From Rhinopithecimicrobium faecis (GTDB taxonomy: Bacteria > Bacteroidota > Bacteroidia > Sphingobacteriales > Sphingobacteriaceae), in assembly GCA_017942165.1 (NCBI GenBank), contig JAGKSB010000014.1, positions 30,975-94,974 on the forward strand: DNA of 64,000 nucleotides, in the 5' to 3' direction. The first letter of the stretch is position 1, and every line of letters starts with the position of its first letter. The position numbers were made by a program, and so were the translations under genes. Shown here in pieces: positions 49,592-57,368 of this stretch. The notes beneath the pieces were generated by a model. The model did no database searches, was not told the origin of the DNA, and saw only the letters and a program-made list of their open reading frames with translations.

Positions 49592-50478
49592 TGTATTACA
49601 AAATATATACTAAGATTTCGATGGTTGCAATACTTCTTGCAACCATTCTTTTTACTAGCTGTAGCGCACGTAAGAGGCAGGTATTGCAGCACAATTTGAC
49701 AACTAGCATAACGGAAGATATTGCCCTTTTCAAAGAGACTTTAGCACCTGTGTTGGCGCCAGCAATAGACTCCTTAACCCTGGCTAAGGATAAGCTACAT
49801 GCCGCTTTTGAGCCTGGTAGAAGAAAAGATCTAAGCTGGGTGCCTGCTATTCATGGCGATTTACGTAAGCCTAATTACGTGATTATTCACCATACTGCTC
49901 AGGAGACATTAGCGCAGACCATCCGTACTTTTACCCTTCCACATACAAAGGTTTCCGCCCATTATATCATTGGTAAAAATGGGGAAGTCGTGCAGATGTT
50001 AAATGACTATGAACGTGCTTGGCATGCCGGTGCTGGAAAATGGGGCTCCATTACAGATTTAAATTCCGTATCCCTGGGTATTGAGCTTGATAATAATGGA
50101 TTTCAACCCTTTCCTACAGCTCAAATTGATGTACTTCTAACGCTATTGGATACGATAAAAGTGAAATATGGCATTCCTGCAGCTAACTTTATTGGGCATG
50201 CAGATATCGCACCTACCCGTAAGAATGATCCTTCTACCCTCTTTCCTTGGGAGCAGCTGGCAAGTCGTGGCTTTGGAATTTGGTATGATTTACAATTTTT
50301 GGAGACAGCACCAGACAGCTTTAATACCACCGATGCTTTGCGTATTATAGGCTATGATACGCGAAATTTAAAAGCGGCGATAATCGCATTTAAGCGTAAG
50401 TTTATACGTAAAGATCTCAGTCCTGAGTTGACCGTGTTTGACAAATCCGTACTATACAATATTTATAAAAAGCTGTAA
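49591..50478 (+). CDS. N-acetylmuramoyl-L-alanine amidase (Amidase_2), lipoprotein
   Basis: A 295-residue zinc amidase cleaving the glycan-peptide bond of peptidoglycan. Lipobox LFTSC near Cys24 followed by SARKR, then the Amidase_2 domain with IIHHTAQ (metal His), SAHYIIGKNGEV, YERAWHAGAG, SLGIELDNNG (catalytic Glu) and NFIGHADIAPTRKNDPS (His and Lys). AmiD-type lipoprotein amidases act in recycling of anhydro-muropeptides. Last gene of the envelope cluster, with a strong terminator. Confidence 0.94.
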   Translation: MYYKIYTKISMVAILLATILFTSCSARKRQVLQHNLTTSITEDIALFKETLAPVLAPAIDSLTLAKDKLHAAFEPGRRKDLSWVPAIHGDLRKPNYVIIHHTAQETLAQTIRTFTLPHTKVSAHYIIGKNGEVVQMLNDYERAWHAGAGKWGSITDLNSVSLGIELDNNGFQPFPTAQIDVLLTLLDTIKVKYGIPAANFIGHADIAPTRKNDPSTLFPWEQLASRGFGIWYDLQFLETAPDSFNTTDALRIIGYDTRNLKAAIIAFKRKFIRKDLSPELTVFDKSVLYNIYKKL

Positions 50479-50479
50479 A

Positions 50480-50519
50480 AATAAAGGGATGCTATCTAGT
50501 AGATGGCATCCCTTTATTT
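50480..50519. terminator. Terminator between the amidase and small membrane protein genes
   Basis: Long stem built on AAATAAAGGGATGC and GGCATCCCTTTATTT around AGT (50498-50500), with one GU-type pair. Serves both converging transcripts. Confidence 0.85.
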
Positions 50520-50540
50520 ATTATTGCAGGGTCTTACGCC

Positions 50541-50738
50541 CTATCTATCATGCGGTGTCTGTTTGTAAAATACGCCGTTGAAGACAGCAGCAGCGATTAA
50601 ACCAATTACAGCACCCGCTAGAGTGCCTAAAAAAGATTCTGTTACTACGAAAGCTATCAATGCAGCGAAAACAACACCTACAAGAACGATTAACGCTTTA
50701 GGGCTCACTGATGAGCAGTTTTCTACTTGATTTTCCAT
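50541..50738 (-). CDS. Small Gly/Ala-rich membrane protein
   Basis: A 65-residue protein with two hydrophobic helices (about residues 14-31 and 34-56, GTLAGAVIGLIAAAVFNGVF) and a polar N-terminus. No family recognised. Coding is supported by the ATG, the composition, a -7-like box upstream (50831-50838) and the shared terminator, but it is short. Confidence 0.6.
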   Translation of the reverse strand: MENQVENCSSVSPKALIVLVGVVFAALIAFVVTESFLGTLAGAVIGLIAAAVFNGVFYKQTPHDR

Positions 50739-51101
50739 GTTATATTATGCTTTTATAAAATATTAATACCTATTTCAAGCCCTGTCGTACTTTTATAAAG
50801 TCCTTTCATAAAGCTTGCACAAACGAAGTACAAATTTAGCCTTTCCAATGTTAGTAATCAAGAGGAAGGGAATTTCTTGACTAAAAAAAAGAGATCCTCA
50901 ATTTTGAAGATCTCCTTTTTAACAATTAAAAAAATATTTTTTTCCTTAAAGTGCAGATTATTAAACTGCTATGAGTGCATCGCTGCACTGATCTTCAAGA
51001 TTTACCTTTAACAATAGTAAAGTTACTATTTTAATAAATTATATGTGCAAATTTTATATATAAATTTTCCACATTTTAAAAGTTTTAAACAAGGAAACTG
51101 C
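50739..51101. other. Gene-free region between the small membrane gene and the DUF6952 gene
   Basis: 363 AT-rich bases. It contains a stem-loop GAGATCCTCAA (50891-50901) / TTGAAGATCTC (50904-50914, one mismatch) with A and T flanks, a terminator for the peroxiredoxin operon. A weaker stem AGTGCAG (50950-50956) / CTGCACT (50983-50989) is also present, and a minus-strand -7-like box TAAATTTG at 50831-50838. No ORF. Confidence 0.6.
50883..50921 (-). terminator. Terminator downstream of the peroxiredoxin-thioredoxin-DUF6952 operon
   Basis: 11-bp stem with one mismatch flanked by A8 and T5; about 190 bases past the DUF6952 stop. Confidence 0.7.
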
Positions 51102-51356
51102 TTATTTACCAATAGCGCCCAAGACGCGTTTCATAAATAAGTTTAGCGCATCTTTCTTGCTGTGGCCTTCTTTAATTAATTTATCTACTTCAACAGCTCC
51201 ATACATATTAGAGATTAACTCGCCAATGACGTCTAATTCTTCATCTTTTAAGGGAGCTTCAATTAAGTTTTCTAACGTTTCAATAGTTTCTAAAACGTAG
51301 TCTACATCATTTTGCTCAATAAATTCAGTTAAATGCTTAATTACCGGTAGTTTCAT
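51102..51356 (-). CDS. DUF6952 family small protein
   Basis: An 84-residue acidic, helical, cytoplasmic protein (MKLPVIKHLTEFIEQNDVD ... LFMKRVLGAIGK). I associate it with the DUF6952 family, which in Bacteroidota accompanies thioredoxin and peroxiredoxin genes; function unknown. Its start overlaps the thioredoxin gene end by 20 bases, implying translational coupling and a shared role in peroxide or thiol metabolism. Confidence 0.78.
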   Translation of the reverse strand: MKLPVIKHLTEFIEQNDVDYVLETIETLENLIEAPLKDEELDVIGELISNMYGAVEVDKLIKEGHSKKDALNLFMKRVLGAIGK

Positions 51357-51651
51357 TGAATAGTTCGATTAAAGCGTCCATTTTATTTGTTTGTACTTGA
51401 TTTACTAATTTACCATCTTTAAAAGCGGCAAATGTCGGTAGATTGCTAACGTCAGCAAGCTCTCTTGAAGCTGGAAATTTCTCAGCATCAGCGATCACGA
51501 AAGGAATAGATTCATTTTCACCGGCTAATTTTTTGAATTTAGGCTTCATAATTTTGCAATTACCACACCAAGTAGCTGAATATTGAACGAAGACGATATT
51601 ATTATTGCTTACAATCTCTTGAAGATTGTCATTTTCTAATTCTTGTAACAT
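51337..51651 (-). CDS. Thioredoxin family protein (WCGNC)
   Basis: A 104-residue thioredoxin-fold protein with the redox motif WCGNC (Cys29, Cys32), atypical compared with the WCGPC of classical thioredoxins, and the cis-Pro segment VSNLPTFAAFKDG. No signal peptide, so cytoplasmic. Directly downstream of a 2-Cys peroxiredoxin gene and overlapping DUF6952, it is a likely dedicated reductant for that peroxiredoxin (inference). Confidence 0.9.
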   Translation of the reverse strand: MLQELENDNLQEIVSNNNIVFVQYSATWCGNCKIMKPKFKKLAGENESIPFVIADAEKFPASRELADVSNLPTFAAFKDGKLVNQVQTNKMDALIELFNETTGN

Positions 51652-51734
51652 TGATTTAAATTTTGATAGAGCGAATAGTAGTAGAGGGAAGTTGAATTCC
51701 CTCTATTAAATAACTGCTTGCTTAGAAGCGTGGA

Positions 51735-52367
51735 TTAGTTAGCACCTAAATAAGAGGCTACACCATCACGTGTTGCGTTCATAGCTTCTTTACCTTCTTC
51801 CCAGTTTGCTGGACATACCTCACCGAATTTTTGTACGTGTGCATAAGCGTCGATCAAACGAATGTATTCTTTTACATTACGTCCTACTGGCATATCATTG
51901 ACAGATTCGTGGAATACTTTACCAGTTTCGTCGATTAAGTAAGTTGCTCTATAAGCTACTGCTGAACCTTCAACTAGTGTACCATACTCAGGGTGTTCTA
52001 CTTCTTTGATATCTAAGATACCTAAAACAGAAGATAAGTTACGTGTAGTATCTGCTAAGATTGGGTATGTTACCCCTTCGATACCACCATTGTCTTTTGC
52101 TGTATTTAACCATGCGAAGTGAACTTCGTTGGTATCACATGATGCACCAATAACGATTGTATTACGTTTCTCAAATTCTGGTAAAGCTTCTTGGAAAGCG
52201 TGTAATTCTGTTGGACATACAAAAGTGAAATCTTTCGGATACCAAAATAATAATACTTTTTTACCTTCTTTAGTCGCTTGCTCGAAAATGTTGATTTGTA
52301 AATTGTCACCTAAATAATCGATCGCATCTACTGTGATGCTTGGGAAACTTTTGCCTGTGAAACTCAT
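51735..52367 (-). CDS. 2-Cys peroxiredoxin (AhpC/Prx1 type)
   Basis: A 210-residue thiol peroxidase reducing hydrogen peroxide and organic peroxides. The peroxidatic Cys51 is in DFTFVCPTE and the resolving Cys185 in GEVCPANW, typical of typical 2-Cys (AhpC/Prx1) enzymes. No AhpF gene is adjacent; instead a thioredoxin-like gene follows, giving a self-contained reduction system. A -7 box lies 24 bases upstream. Confidence 0.95.
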   Translation of the reverse strand: MSFTGKSFPSITVDAIDYLGDNLQINIFEQATKEGKKVLLFWYPKDFTFVCPTELHAFQEALPEFEKRNTIVIGASCDTNEVHFAWLNTAKDNGGIEGVTYPILADTTRNLSSVLGILDIKEVEHPEYGTLVEGSAVAYRATYLIDETGKVFHESVNDMPVGRNVKEYIRLIDAYAHVQKFGEVCPANWEEGKEAMNATRDGVASYLGAN

Positions 52368-52391
52368 AATGTATCTATCTTTTTGTTGTTA

Positions 52392-52399
52392 CAAAGGTA
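52392..52399 (-). promoter_or_regulatory. -7 promoter box for the peroxiredoxin operon
   Basis: Reads TACCTTTG on the minus strand, an exact TAnnTTTG match. Confidence 0.6.
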
Positions 52400-52554
52400 A
52401 GGTAAAACTGTACGAGTACCTAATTGATTTTACGTATATGATATTGTTAAAATCTATAGTTGCCCTGAGGTGCGTATAGATATTTGCTATTTTAATTCCA
52501 CTTGTATTTATAGGGATGGAGCTGTATATTAGCTTAGTTAGCTAAATTTTAGAT

Positions 52555-52626
52555 GGCCTTGTAGTTCAACGGATAGAATACGGGTTTCCTAAACTTGAGA
52601 TACGAGTTCGATTCTCGTTAAGGCTA
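52555..52626 (+). tRNA. tRNA-Arg (anticodon CCU)
   Basis: Cloverleaf fits by eye: acceptor GGCCTTG (52555-52561) against TAAGGCT (52619-52625) with G-U pairs at both ends, D-arm, anticodon loop TTCCTAA with anticodon CCT, and T-arm ACGAG/CTCGT enclosing TTCGATT. The anticodon stem contains two G-U pairs. CCA is not encoded. Decodes AGG. It stands alone between peroxiredoxin and marR. Confidence 0.9.
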
Positions 52627-52817
52627 CATCTTTTTTTCTTACTAATATTATTAGTACACCCCCAGCTAAGATAGTTCAAAAGTACATCAATTTAACAATT
52701 CGGTTATTTTGAAAAGTACTAAAATTATCCGTTAATGTATCTATTTGGCTAATAATATCTTAGGGTTTTTATTGCTAATATAATTAGTAATAAAATTTAA
52801 TTTTAAATTTGATAGTG

Positions 52818-52833
52818 TAATTTTGTACATTTG
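52818..52833 (+). promoter_or_regulatory. Overlapping -7 boxes upstream of marR
   Basis: TAATTTTG (52818-52825) and TACATTTG (52826-52833) both match TAnnTTTG, 27-42 bases before the marR ATG; which one is used is unknown. Confidence 0.45.
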
Positions 52834-52860
52834 TTTTTATCATAAAGATTTTCCAAACAA

Positions 52861-53469
52861 ATGAACTATAAGTTAATAAAAGAGTTTGTTGATCTGTTAC
52901 AAGAATATGATCAGCAGACCACCGATTATCAAGCGGATATGCTTGTGTTTTCGAAGTGGCTTCACCAAAAAATGCTGATAGAAAGTGCTATGACAGAGCC
53001 TGAGTGGGATGGGAAAAGTAATGGGCGCTCAGCAGATTCTGTCATTAATACGTTATTAGTTCACCTTTCGAGGTATGCCAAGCTGCATGCGAAGAATGCG
53101 ATACAAGATTCTATATTTTCCACTTCCGATGAATTTATTTATCTGATAAGCCTTAAAAGCTATGGAGCAATGAATAAGACAGCGCTGATTAAGATGAATG
53201 TGCATGAGAAATCTGCGGGTATACAGATTATCAATCGTCTTTTAATTATGGAGTTGGTGGAGCAGATCCCAGACTTACAAGATAAGCGCAATAAAATTAT
53301 CCATCTGACAGAGAAAGGGCGGCAAGAATTGGAAGGGATTATGGGGAAAATCCGTCATGCCTCCAGTTTGGTAACGGGGAATATGACGCATAGTGAGAAA
53401 ATGGAGCTTATCAGATTGCTTTCTAAATTAGAATTACATCATAAATCGGAGTTCAATGGAATCTTTTAG
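52861..53469 (+). CDS. MarR family transcriptional regulator
   Basis: A 202-residue winged-helix DNA-binding protein, longer than usual at the N-terminus. The HTH core KSYGAMNKTALIKMNVHEK-like region, NRLLIMELVEQIPDLQDKRNK wing and HLTEKGRQELEGI are typical. MarR proteins sense phenolics or oxidants and repress nearby genes; no obvious efflux target adjoins it. Monocistronic with a strong terminator. Confidence 0.85.
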   Translation: MNYKLIKEFVDLLQEYDQQTTDYQADMLVFSKWLHQKMLIESAMTEPEWDGKSNGRSADSVINTLLVHLSRYAKLHAKNAIQDSIFSTSDEFIYLISLKSYGAMNKTALIKMNVHEKSAGIQIINRLLIMELVEQIPDLQDKRNKIIHLTEKGRQELEGIMGKIRHASSLVTGNMTHSEKMELIRLLSKLELHHKSEFNGIF

Positions 53470-53484
53470 TTGATTTCAACCGAA

Positions 53485-53524
53485 ATAAAAAAGCAGCAAG
53501 ATTTTTTTCTTGCTGCTTTTTTTT
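53485..53524. terminator. Bidirectional terminator between marR and map
   Basis: Stem AAAAAAGCAGCAAGA (53487-53501) / TCTTGCTGCTTTTTT (53508-53522). Confidence 0.93.
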
Positions 53525-53538
53525 ATGGAATGGATTTT

Positions 53539-54303
53539 CTAAGCCCAGATATCATTCATTTCGGTTAGAATAAGGGGTTTATTATCCGTTATTACAAGGG
53601 TGTGCTCATGTTGCGCAAAGAATCCGCCGACATTTCCTTTCATCGTCCAGCCATCTTTTTGAGTTACTGCCATCGTAGATTTGCTGGAAATGAATGTTTC
53701 AATGGCCACAACAGAGTTCTTTTTAAATCTACGTGTATCGAACTTGTCCTTAAAATTTAGGAGATCTAAGGGTTCTTCATGCAGCCCACGGCCAATGCCA
53801 TGGCCTGTCAGATTTTTAATGACTTTGAAGCCTCTTTTTTTAGCTTCTTGTTCGATTATACCACCAATATCACAAATTTTAACGCCTCCTTTTATGCTCA
53901 TAATGGCTTTATGGAGAATATATTTCGACGCATCTACAATCGGTTGATACTGATGAATATCATTACCTATCACAAATGAGCCTCCATTATCAGCCCAAAA
54001 TCCTCCTAACTCAGCGGAAACATCAATATTTATTAAGTCTCCATCTTGAATAATGCGATCTGCAGCAGGGATGCCGTGTGCTACTTCATCGTTGAGGCTG
54101 ATGCAGGTGAATCCTGGGAACTTATAGGTTGCAAAAGGCGCAGATACAGCACCATATTTTTTTAATACCTCTCCACCGAAGTCATCAATTTCCTTGGTGC
54201 TCATTCCTATTTTAGTGAAATTTCGCATTTCCTTAAGCGTTAGGGCTACTGCTTCAGCGGCTTTTTTCATGCCGATTAAATCGGATTCGTCTTGAATAGT
54301 CAT
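53539..54303 (-). CDS. map: Type I methionine aminopeptidase
   Basis: Removes the initiator Met from nascent proteins after deformylation by Def (encoded further right). The 254-residue pita-bread enzyme has CISLNDEVAHGIP (His), INIDVSAELGGFWADNGGS with two metal Asp, NLTGHGIGRGLHEEPL (metal His), and the terminal VAIETF and QHEHTLVI metal Glu segments. Upstream is a -7 box, and beyond it a parS-like palindrome. Confidence 0.95.
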   Translation of the reverse strand: MTIQDESDLIGMKKAAEAVALTLKEMRNFTKIGMSTKEIDDFGGEVLKKYGAVSAPFATYKFPGFTCISLNDEVAHGIPAADRIIQDGDLINIDVSAELGGFWADNGGSFVIGNDIHQYQPIVDASKYILHKAIMSIKGGVKICDIGGIIEQEAKKRGFKVIKNLTGHGIGRGLHEEPLDLLNFKDKFDTRRFKKNSVVAIETFISSKSTMAVTQKDGWTMKGNVGGFFAQHEHTLVITDNKPLILTEMNDIWA

Positions 54304-54328
54304 TTATATGAAAACTAATGTTGTGCCG

Positions 54329-54336
54329 CAAATTTA
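54329..54336 (-). promoter_or_regulatory. -7 promoter box for map
   Basis: Reads TAAATTTG on the minus strand; about 25 bases before the ATG. Confidence 0.5.
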
Positions 54337-54360
54337 AGATTTCTTCGCTTAAAATAGTGT

Positions 54361-54376
54361 TGTTTCACATGAAACC
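54361..54376. promoter_or_regulatory. parS-like palindrome near map
   Basis: TGTTTCACATGAAACC differs from canonical parS at one core base (CACGTG to CACATG) and the last base. It is 33 kb from the proposed oriC, in the gap between divergent map and the aminotransferase gene. May be a weak ParB site or an operator. Confidence 0.45.
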
Positions 54377-54483
54377 TCCGCATAAGCACTTAAATATGAC
54401 TTTCATTTGTGAAAAATTTGGCTATTATTTGTATTTTGTAGCAAGCCGTTATTTGTGTTTAATTAAGAGCTATTAATCGATAT

Positions 54484-55560
54484 ATGAATCAAGATTCCCT
54501 ATTCCGAAATTTACCCTGTCCAACAGATCGCACGATTGAAGTGGCAGATCAAACCTATTTATTTTTTGGAGGTACAGCCTATTTAGGTTTATCAAATCAG
54601 GCTGATTTTCGAAATTTACATATTACAGGGATGTATCGCTATGGCATCAATAATGGGACATCTAGAAATAATAATGTGCAATTGGCGGTTTATGGGCAAG
54701 CGGAAGCCTATTTGGCCACGACTTACGGTGTCGAGGAGGCAATCTTGCTGTCGTCCGGTTACTTGGCGGCACAGCTAGCGATTAAGAACCTCTCCCATTT
54801 AGGGAAAATATATTATGCACCTGCCGCGCATCCATCGCTCTGGCTGCAAGATAATCCCGGGGTTAAGGGGGATTTTTCGAGCTGGGCATATTCTTGTGTG
54901 CAGGAGATTAATAATGCCCCCGAGGAGGCTTTTGTTATTGTTAGCAATAGCTTGGATAATATGCTACCTAGCAGCTATGATTTTGAGATCTTTAAGGCCG
55001 TTAATCCTGCGAAGAAGCTGTATTTTCTAGTGGACGATTCACATGGGATAAATGTCATTTCCAATGCCCGTTTTTCCGTGGATAGCGCGCGCTTTCAGCG
55101 GCCCAATTGGGAGCTTATTGTGGTGTCTTCGTTGGCGAAGGGCATGGGGATAGATGCCGGTGTCGTATTTGGCTCACGCGCAGTTATGCAGGCTATGAGG
55201 GCGCATCCGATCTTTACAGGGGCCTCTCCAGCATCCCCTGCGGCGGCCTATGCATTACAGCATGCGGAGGCGATCTATAAGCAGGCGTATATTTCTTTAC
55301 AACGGAATATGAAGCAGCTGCAGGCTGAGCTTCCGGCCTCTTGTATTTACCGTGCTGACTTCCCTGTTTACACGTTTAAGGAGGTTGCGTTATATGACTA
55401 TTTAAAAAAAGCGGGAATTTTAATTTCCTCCTTTCCTTACCCCTTGGCGAGCGACCCATTATTGAACCGTGTGGTTATAAATAGTGCTCATACGGCGGCG
55501 GATATTGCGCGTTTACAGGAATGTCTTGTTACATTCTTTGCAGAACACGAAAAAAAATAA
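54484..55560 (+). CDS. PLP-dependent aminotransferase, 8-amino-7-oxononanoate synthase-like
   Basis: A 358-residue fold-type I PLP enzyme of the alpha-oxoamine synthase/class I-II group. The PLP-site DDSHG segment (VDDSHGINV) and Lys in VSSLAKGMGIDAG are present. The typical AONS glycine-rich stretch is altered (NNGTSRNNNVQL), so the substrate may differ from BioF; it is also shorter than usual. No biotin genes adjoin. Monocistronic, divergent from map. Confidence 0.8.
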   Translation: MNQDSLFRNLPCPTDRTIEVADQTYLFFGGTAYLGLSNQADFRNLHITGMYRYGINNGTSRNNNVQLAVYGQAEAYLATTYGVEEAILLSSGYLAAQLAIKNLSHLGKIYYAPAAHPSLWLQDNPGVKGDFSSWAYSCVQEINNAPEEAFVIVSNSLDNMLPSSYDFEIFKAVNPAKKLYFLVDDSHGINVISNARFSVDSARFQRPNWELIVVSSLAKGMGIDAGVVFGSRAVMQAMRAHPIFTGASPASPAAAYALQHAEAIYKQAYISLQRNMKQLQAELPASCIYRADFPVYTFKEVALYDYLKKAGILISSFPYPLASDPLLNRVVINSAHTAADIARLQECLVTFFAEHEKK

Positions 55561-55687
55561 AATAAAGCAGTTTTTAGCTATGGCTATGCTGTGAACAGGT
55601 CAATTTTGCAAATTTGTTTTTGTTTATTTTCCAAAGCTTCGAGAAAACGCAAGCAGCAAGAAAAATTACTGGTATTGAAATTAAATA

Positions 55688-55717
55688 TTTGATTTTCAGT
55701 AAATAAGTGTATTTTTG
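55688..55717 (+). promoter_or_regulatory. Promoter P1 upstream of HU
   Basis: TTTG (55688-55691), 18 bp, TATTTTTG (55710-55717): an ideal Bacteroidota promoter. Confidence 0.75.
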
Positions 55718-55839
55718 CAGCTGTTTTTACAATAGGATTTAGTGGGGACAGGGCTTAAAATGTTGTAAATGAAAAGCTTTAGTAAAAAGGTATGATAAAA
55801 AAAAAGACAATTTTATTTTTATTCATCACTTTAAAGCGA

Positions 55840-55847
55840 TACTTTTG
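55840..55847 (+). promoter_or_regulatory. Promoter P2 (-7 box) upstream of HU
   Basis: TACTTTTG matches TAnnTTTG; no clear -33 element. Confidence 0.5.
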
Positions 55848-55906
55848 CAACCCCAAAGAATTGCGGGCTTAAGGGTTGAAAAATAAATAATTACAGTAAA
55901 ATAGAT

Positions 55907-56191
55907 ATGACTAAAGCAGAAATTATTGCAGAAATCTCTAACAAAACTGGCTTAGAGAAGGTAGATGTACAAGAAACGGTAGAAGCGTTTTTCAAAGTTG
56001 TAAAAAATGCAATGGTTGGTGGAGAAAACGTTTACGTCAGAGGGTTTGGTAGCTTTGTTGTTAAAAAAAGAGCTGAAAAAACCGCAAGAAATATTTCGAA
56101 AAACACAGCTATTATTATTCCAGAACATTTTGTTCCAAGCTTTAAACCAGCAAAAGTTTTTGTTGAAAAAGTAAAAAACGGAAATAAATAG
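55907..56191 (+). CDS. HU/IHF family DNA-binding protein
   Basis: A 94-residue histone-like nucleoid protein. It begins TKAEIIAEISNKTGLEKVDV and has the arm region VYVRGFGSFVVKKRAEKTARN with a variant tip (ISKNTAIIIPEHFVPSFKPAK, Pro at the intercalating position). It could be HU or an IHF-like subunit. Tandem promoters fit high expression. First gene of HU-TPR-small basic protein-rng. Confidence 0.92.
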   Translation: MTKAEIIAEISNKTGLEKVDVQETVEAFFKVVKNAMVGGENVYVRGFGSFVVKKRAEKTARNISKNTAIIIPEHFVPSFKPAKVFVEKVKNGNK

Positions 56192-56210
56192 TAGTAAAAC
56201 TATTTAAAAA

Positions 56211-57047
56211 ATGCAAAAAACCAAACAAGTAGTCGTTATCGGGGTCGTTGGGGCCCTAGTAGCTGTTTTATTGGCACAACCAATTAAGGGTTTGGTGAAT
56301 GACAAAGAGGAAGCTCAGACGTCCGCGCCTACAGCAAATTCTTCGGAATTCAATTTGGAAAATGTGTCGCAAATGTCAAAACAAGGATTAAATTCTTCAT
56401 TAATCGAAGAAATTTCCGATATTGAGGCGCAGATTACAAAAAGTTCTGCTGAAGAAAAGGTATCTTTGCTTCAGCAGTTAGCGGATAAGTGGGATGATTT
56501 AGCAAAGCCCGCTCCCCAAGGATTCGTATATGAGGAGATGGCAAAGACCTCTCCGAAGTTAGAATACTGGTTAAAAGCAGGTCAAGCTTATCGTGCAGCT
56601 TATACGAATTTGCAAGATACTACCCTAGCGCAATCGTTAAATCAAAATGCCATTCGTGCTTTTGAAAACGCGGTAAAACTAGATGGTAGCAATTTGGACG
56701 CAAAGACTGGCTTAGGCGCAGCGATGGTATCTGGGACTAATAATCCTATGGCCGGAATTGCACTCCTAAGAGAAGTGGTTGCTGCGGATCCGAAAAATAT
56801 TGAAGCAAATAAAACACTGGGATTGTTTTCATTACAATCTCGCCAGTTTGATAAAGCTATCGAACGTTTCAAAACAGTAATTGCCTTGAAACCCGATGCC
56901 GAGTCTTACTTTTACTTAGCTACAGGCTATGAAAATATTGGGCTGAAGAATGAAGCTATTGCTGCTTTTCAACAAGCAAAGCAATTGGCGGCTGATCCTA
57001 CCCTCTCACAATTTATCGATCGCAGGATTGAGGAATTGAGCAAGTAA
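56211..57047 (+). CDS. Membrane-anchored TPR protein
   Basis: A 278-residue protein with one N-terminal transmembrane helix (residues 7-26, VVVIGVVGALVAVLLAQPI) and a periplasmic part with a Ser/Glu linker and about three to four tetratricopeptide repeats (YWLKAGQAYRAAYTNL, NAIRAFENAVKLDGSN, KAIERFKTVIALKPD, EAIAAFQQAKQLAAD). A scaffold role is likely; partner unknown. It is 19 bases after HU and 36 before the small basic ORF. Confidence 0.88.
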   Translation: MQKTKQVVVIGVVGALVAVLLAQPIKGLVNDKEEAQTSAPTANSSEFNLENVSQMSKQGLNSSLIEEISDIEAQITKSSAEEKVSLLQQLADKWDDLAKPAPQGFVYEEMAKTSPKLEYWLKAGQAYRAAYTNLQDTTLAQSLNQNAIRAFENAVKLDGSNLDAKTGLGAAMVSGTNNPMAGIALLREVVAADPKNIEANKTLGLFSLQSRQFDKAIERFKTVIALKPDAESYFYLATGYENIGLKNEAIAAFQQAKQLAADPTLSQFIDRRIEELSK

Positions 57048-57083
57048 TTAACAATTCATTTATAATCACAAAAAATTAAAGCT

Positions 57084-57173
57084 ATGCCAAGCGGAAAAAA
57101 AAGAAAAAGACACAAAATGGCTACTCACAAACGTAAAAAACGTTTAAGAAAAAATAGACACAAGAAAAAATAG
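57084..57173 (+). CDS. 29-residue basic protein resembling AURKAIP1/COX24 (bS22/mS38-like) ribosomal proteins
   Basis: Starts ATG 57084 and ends TAG 57171-57173. The peptide begins MPSGKKRKRHKMATHKRKKR and ends KNRHKKK; over half the residues are Lys, Arg or His. The 'KRKRHKMATHKRKKRLRKNR' core resembles the COX24/AURKAIP1 C-terminal motif of mitochondrial mS38 and mycobacterial bS22. Small-subunit ribosome binding is inferred from that resemblance. It is conserved in position between TPR and RNase G in my recollection of Bacteroidota genomes. Too short for standard ORF cutoffs. Confidence 0.8.
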   Translation: MPSGKKRKRHKMATHKRKKRLRKNRHKKK

Positions 57174-57244
57174 TCTTGCGTGAGCTGATGCTATGGAAAC
57201 AGCTCCAGCCTCGTGCTCGAAAGTTTTATAGCAAATTAAGCTTT

Positions 57245-57293
57245 ATACAATCTATGGGTTCATGCTTGCATGTACTCGTAGATTGTATTTTTT
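57245..57293 (+). terminator. Terminator between the small basic ORF and rng
   Basis: ATACAATCTA (57245-57254) / TAGATTGTAT (57279-57288) enclose an inner CATG-CTTG-CATG hairpin, followed by T6. A small stem GAGCTG/CAGCTC (57182-57205) precedes it. Confidence 0.8.
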
Positions 57294-57368
57294 CATTTAT
57301 GCGTTTTTTTAGTATTCATGCGATATAAGGCAGCCATTGTTGCCCAGATATCAAAACAAATGTAGCTG

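Larger units (their letters stand above)
55561..55906 (+). other. Gene-free region upstream of the HU gene
   Basis: 346 AT-rich bases containing two Bacteroidota promoters (55688-55717 and 55840-55847) and no ORF. The upstream promoter would give a leader of about 180 nt, the downstream one about 55 nt. Confidence 0.65.
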
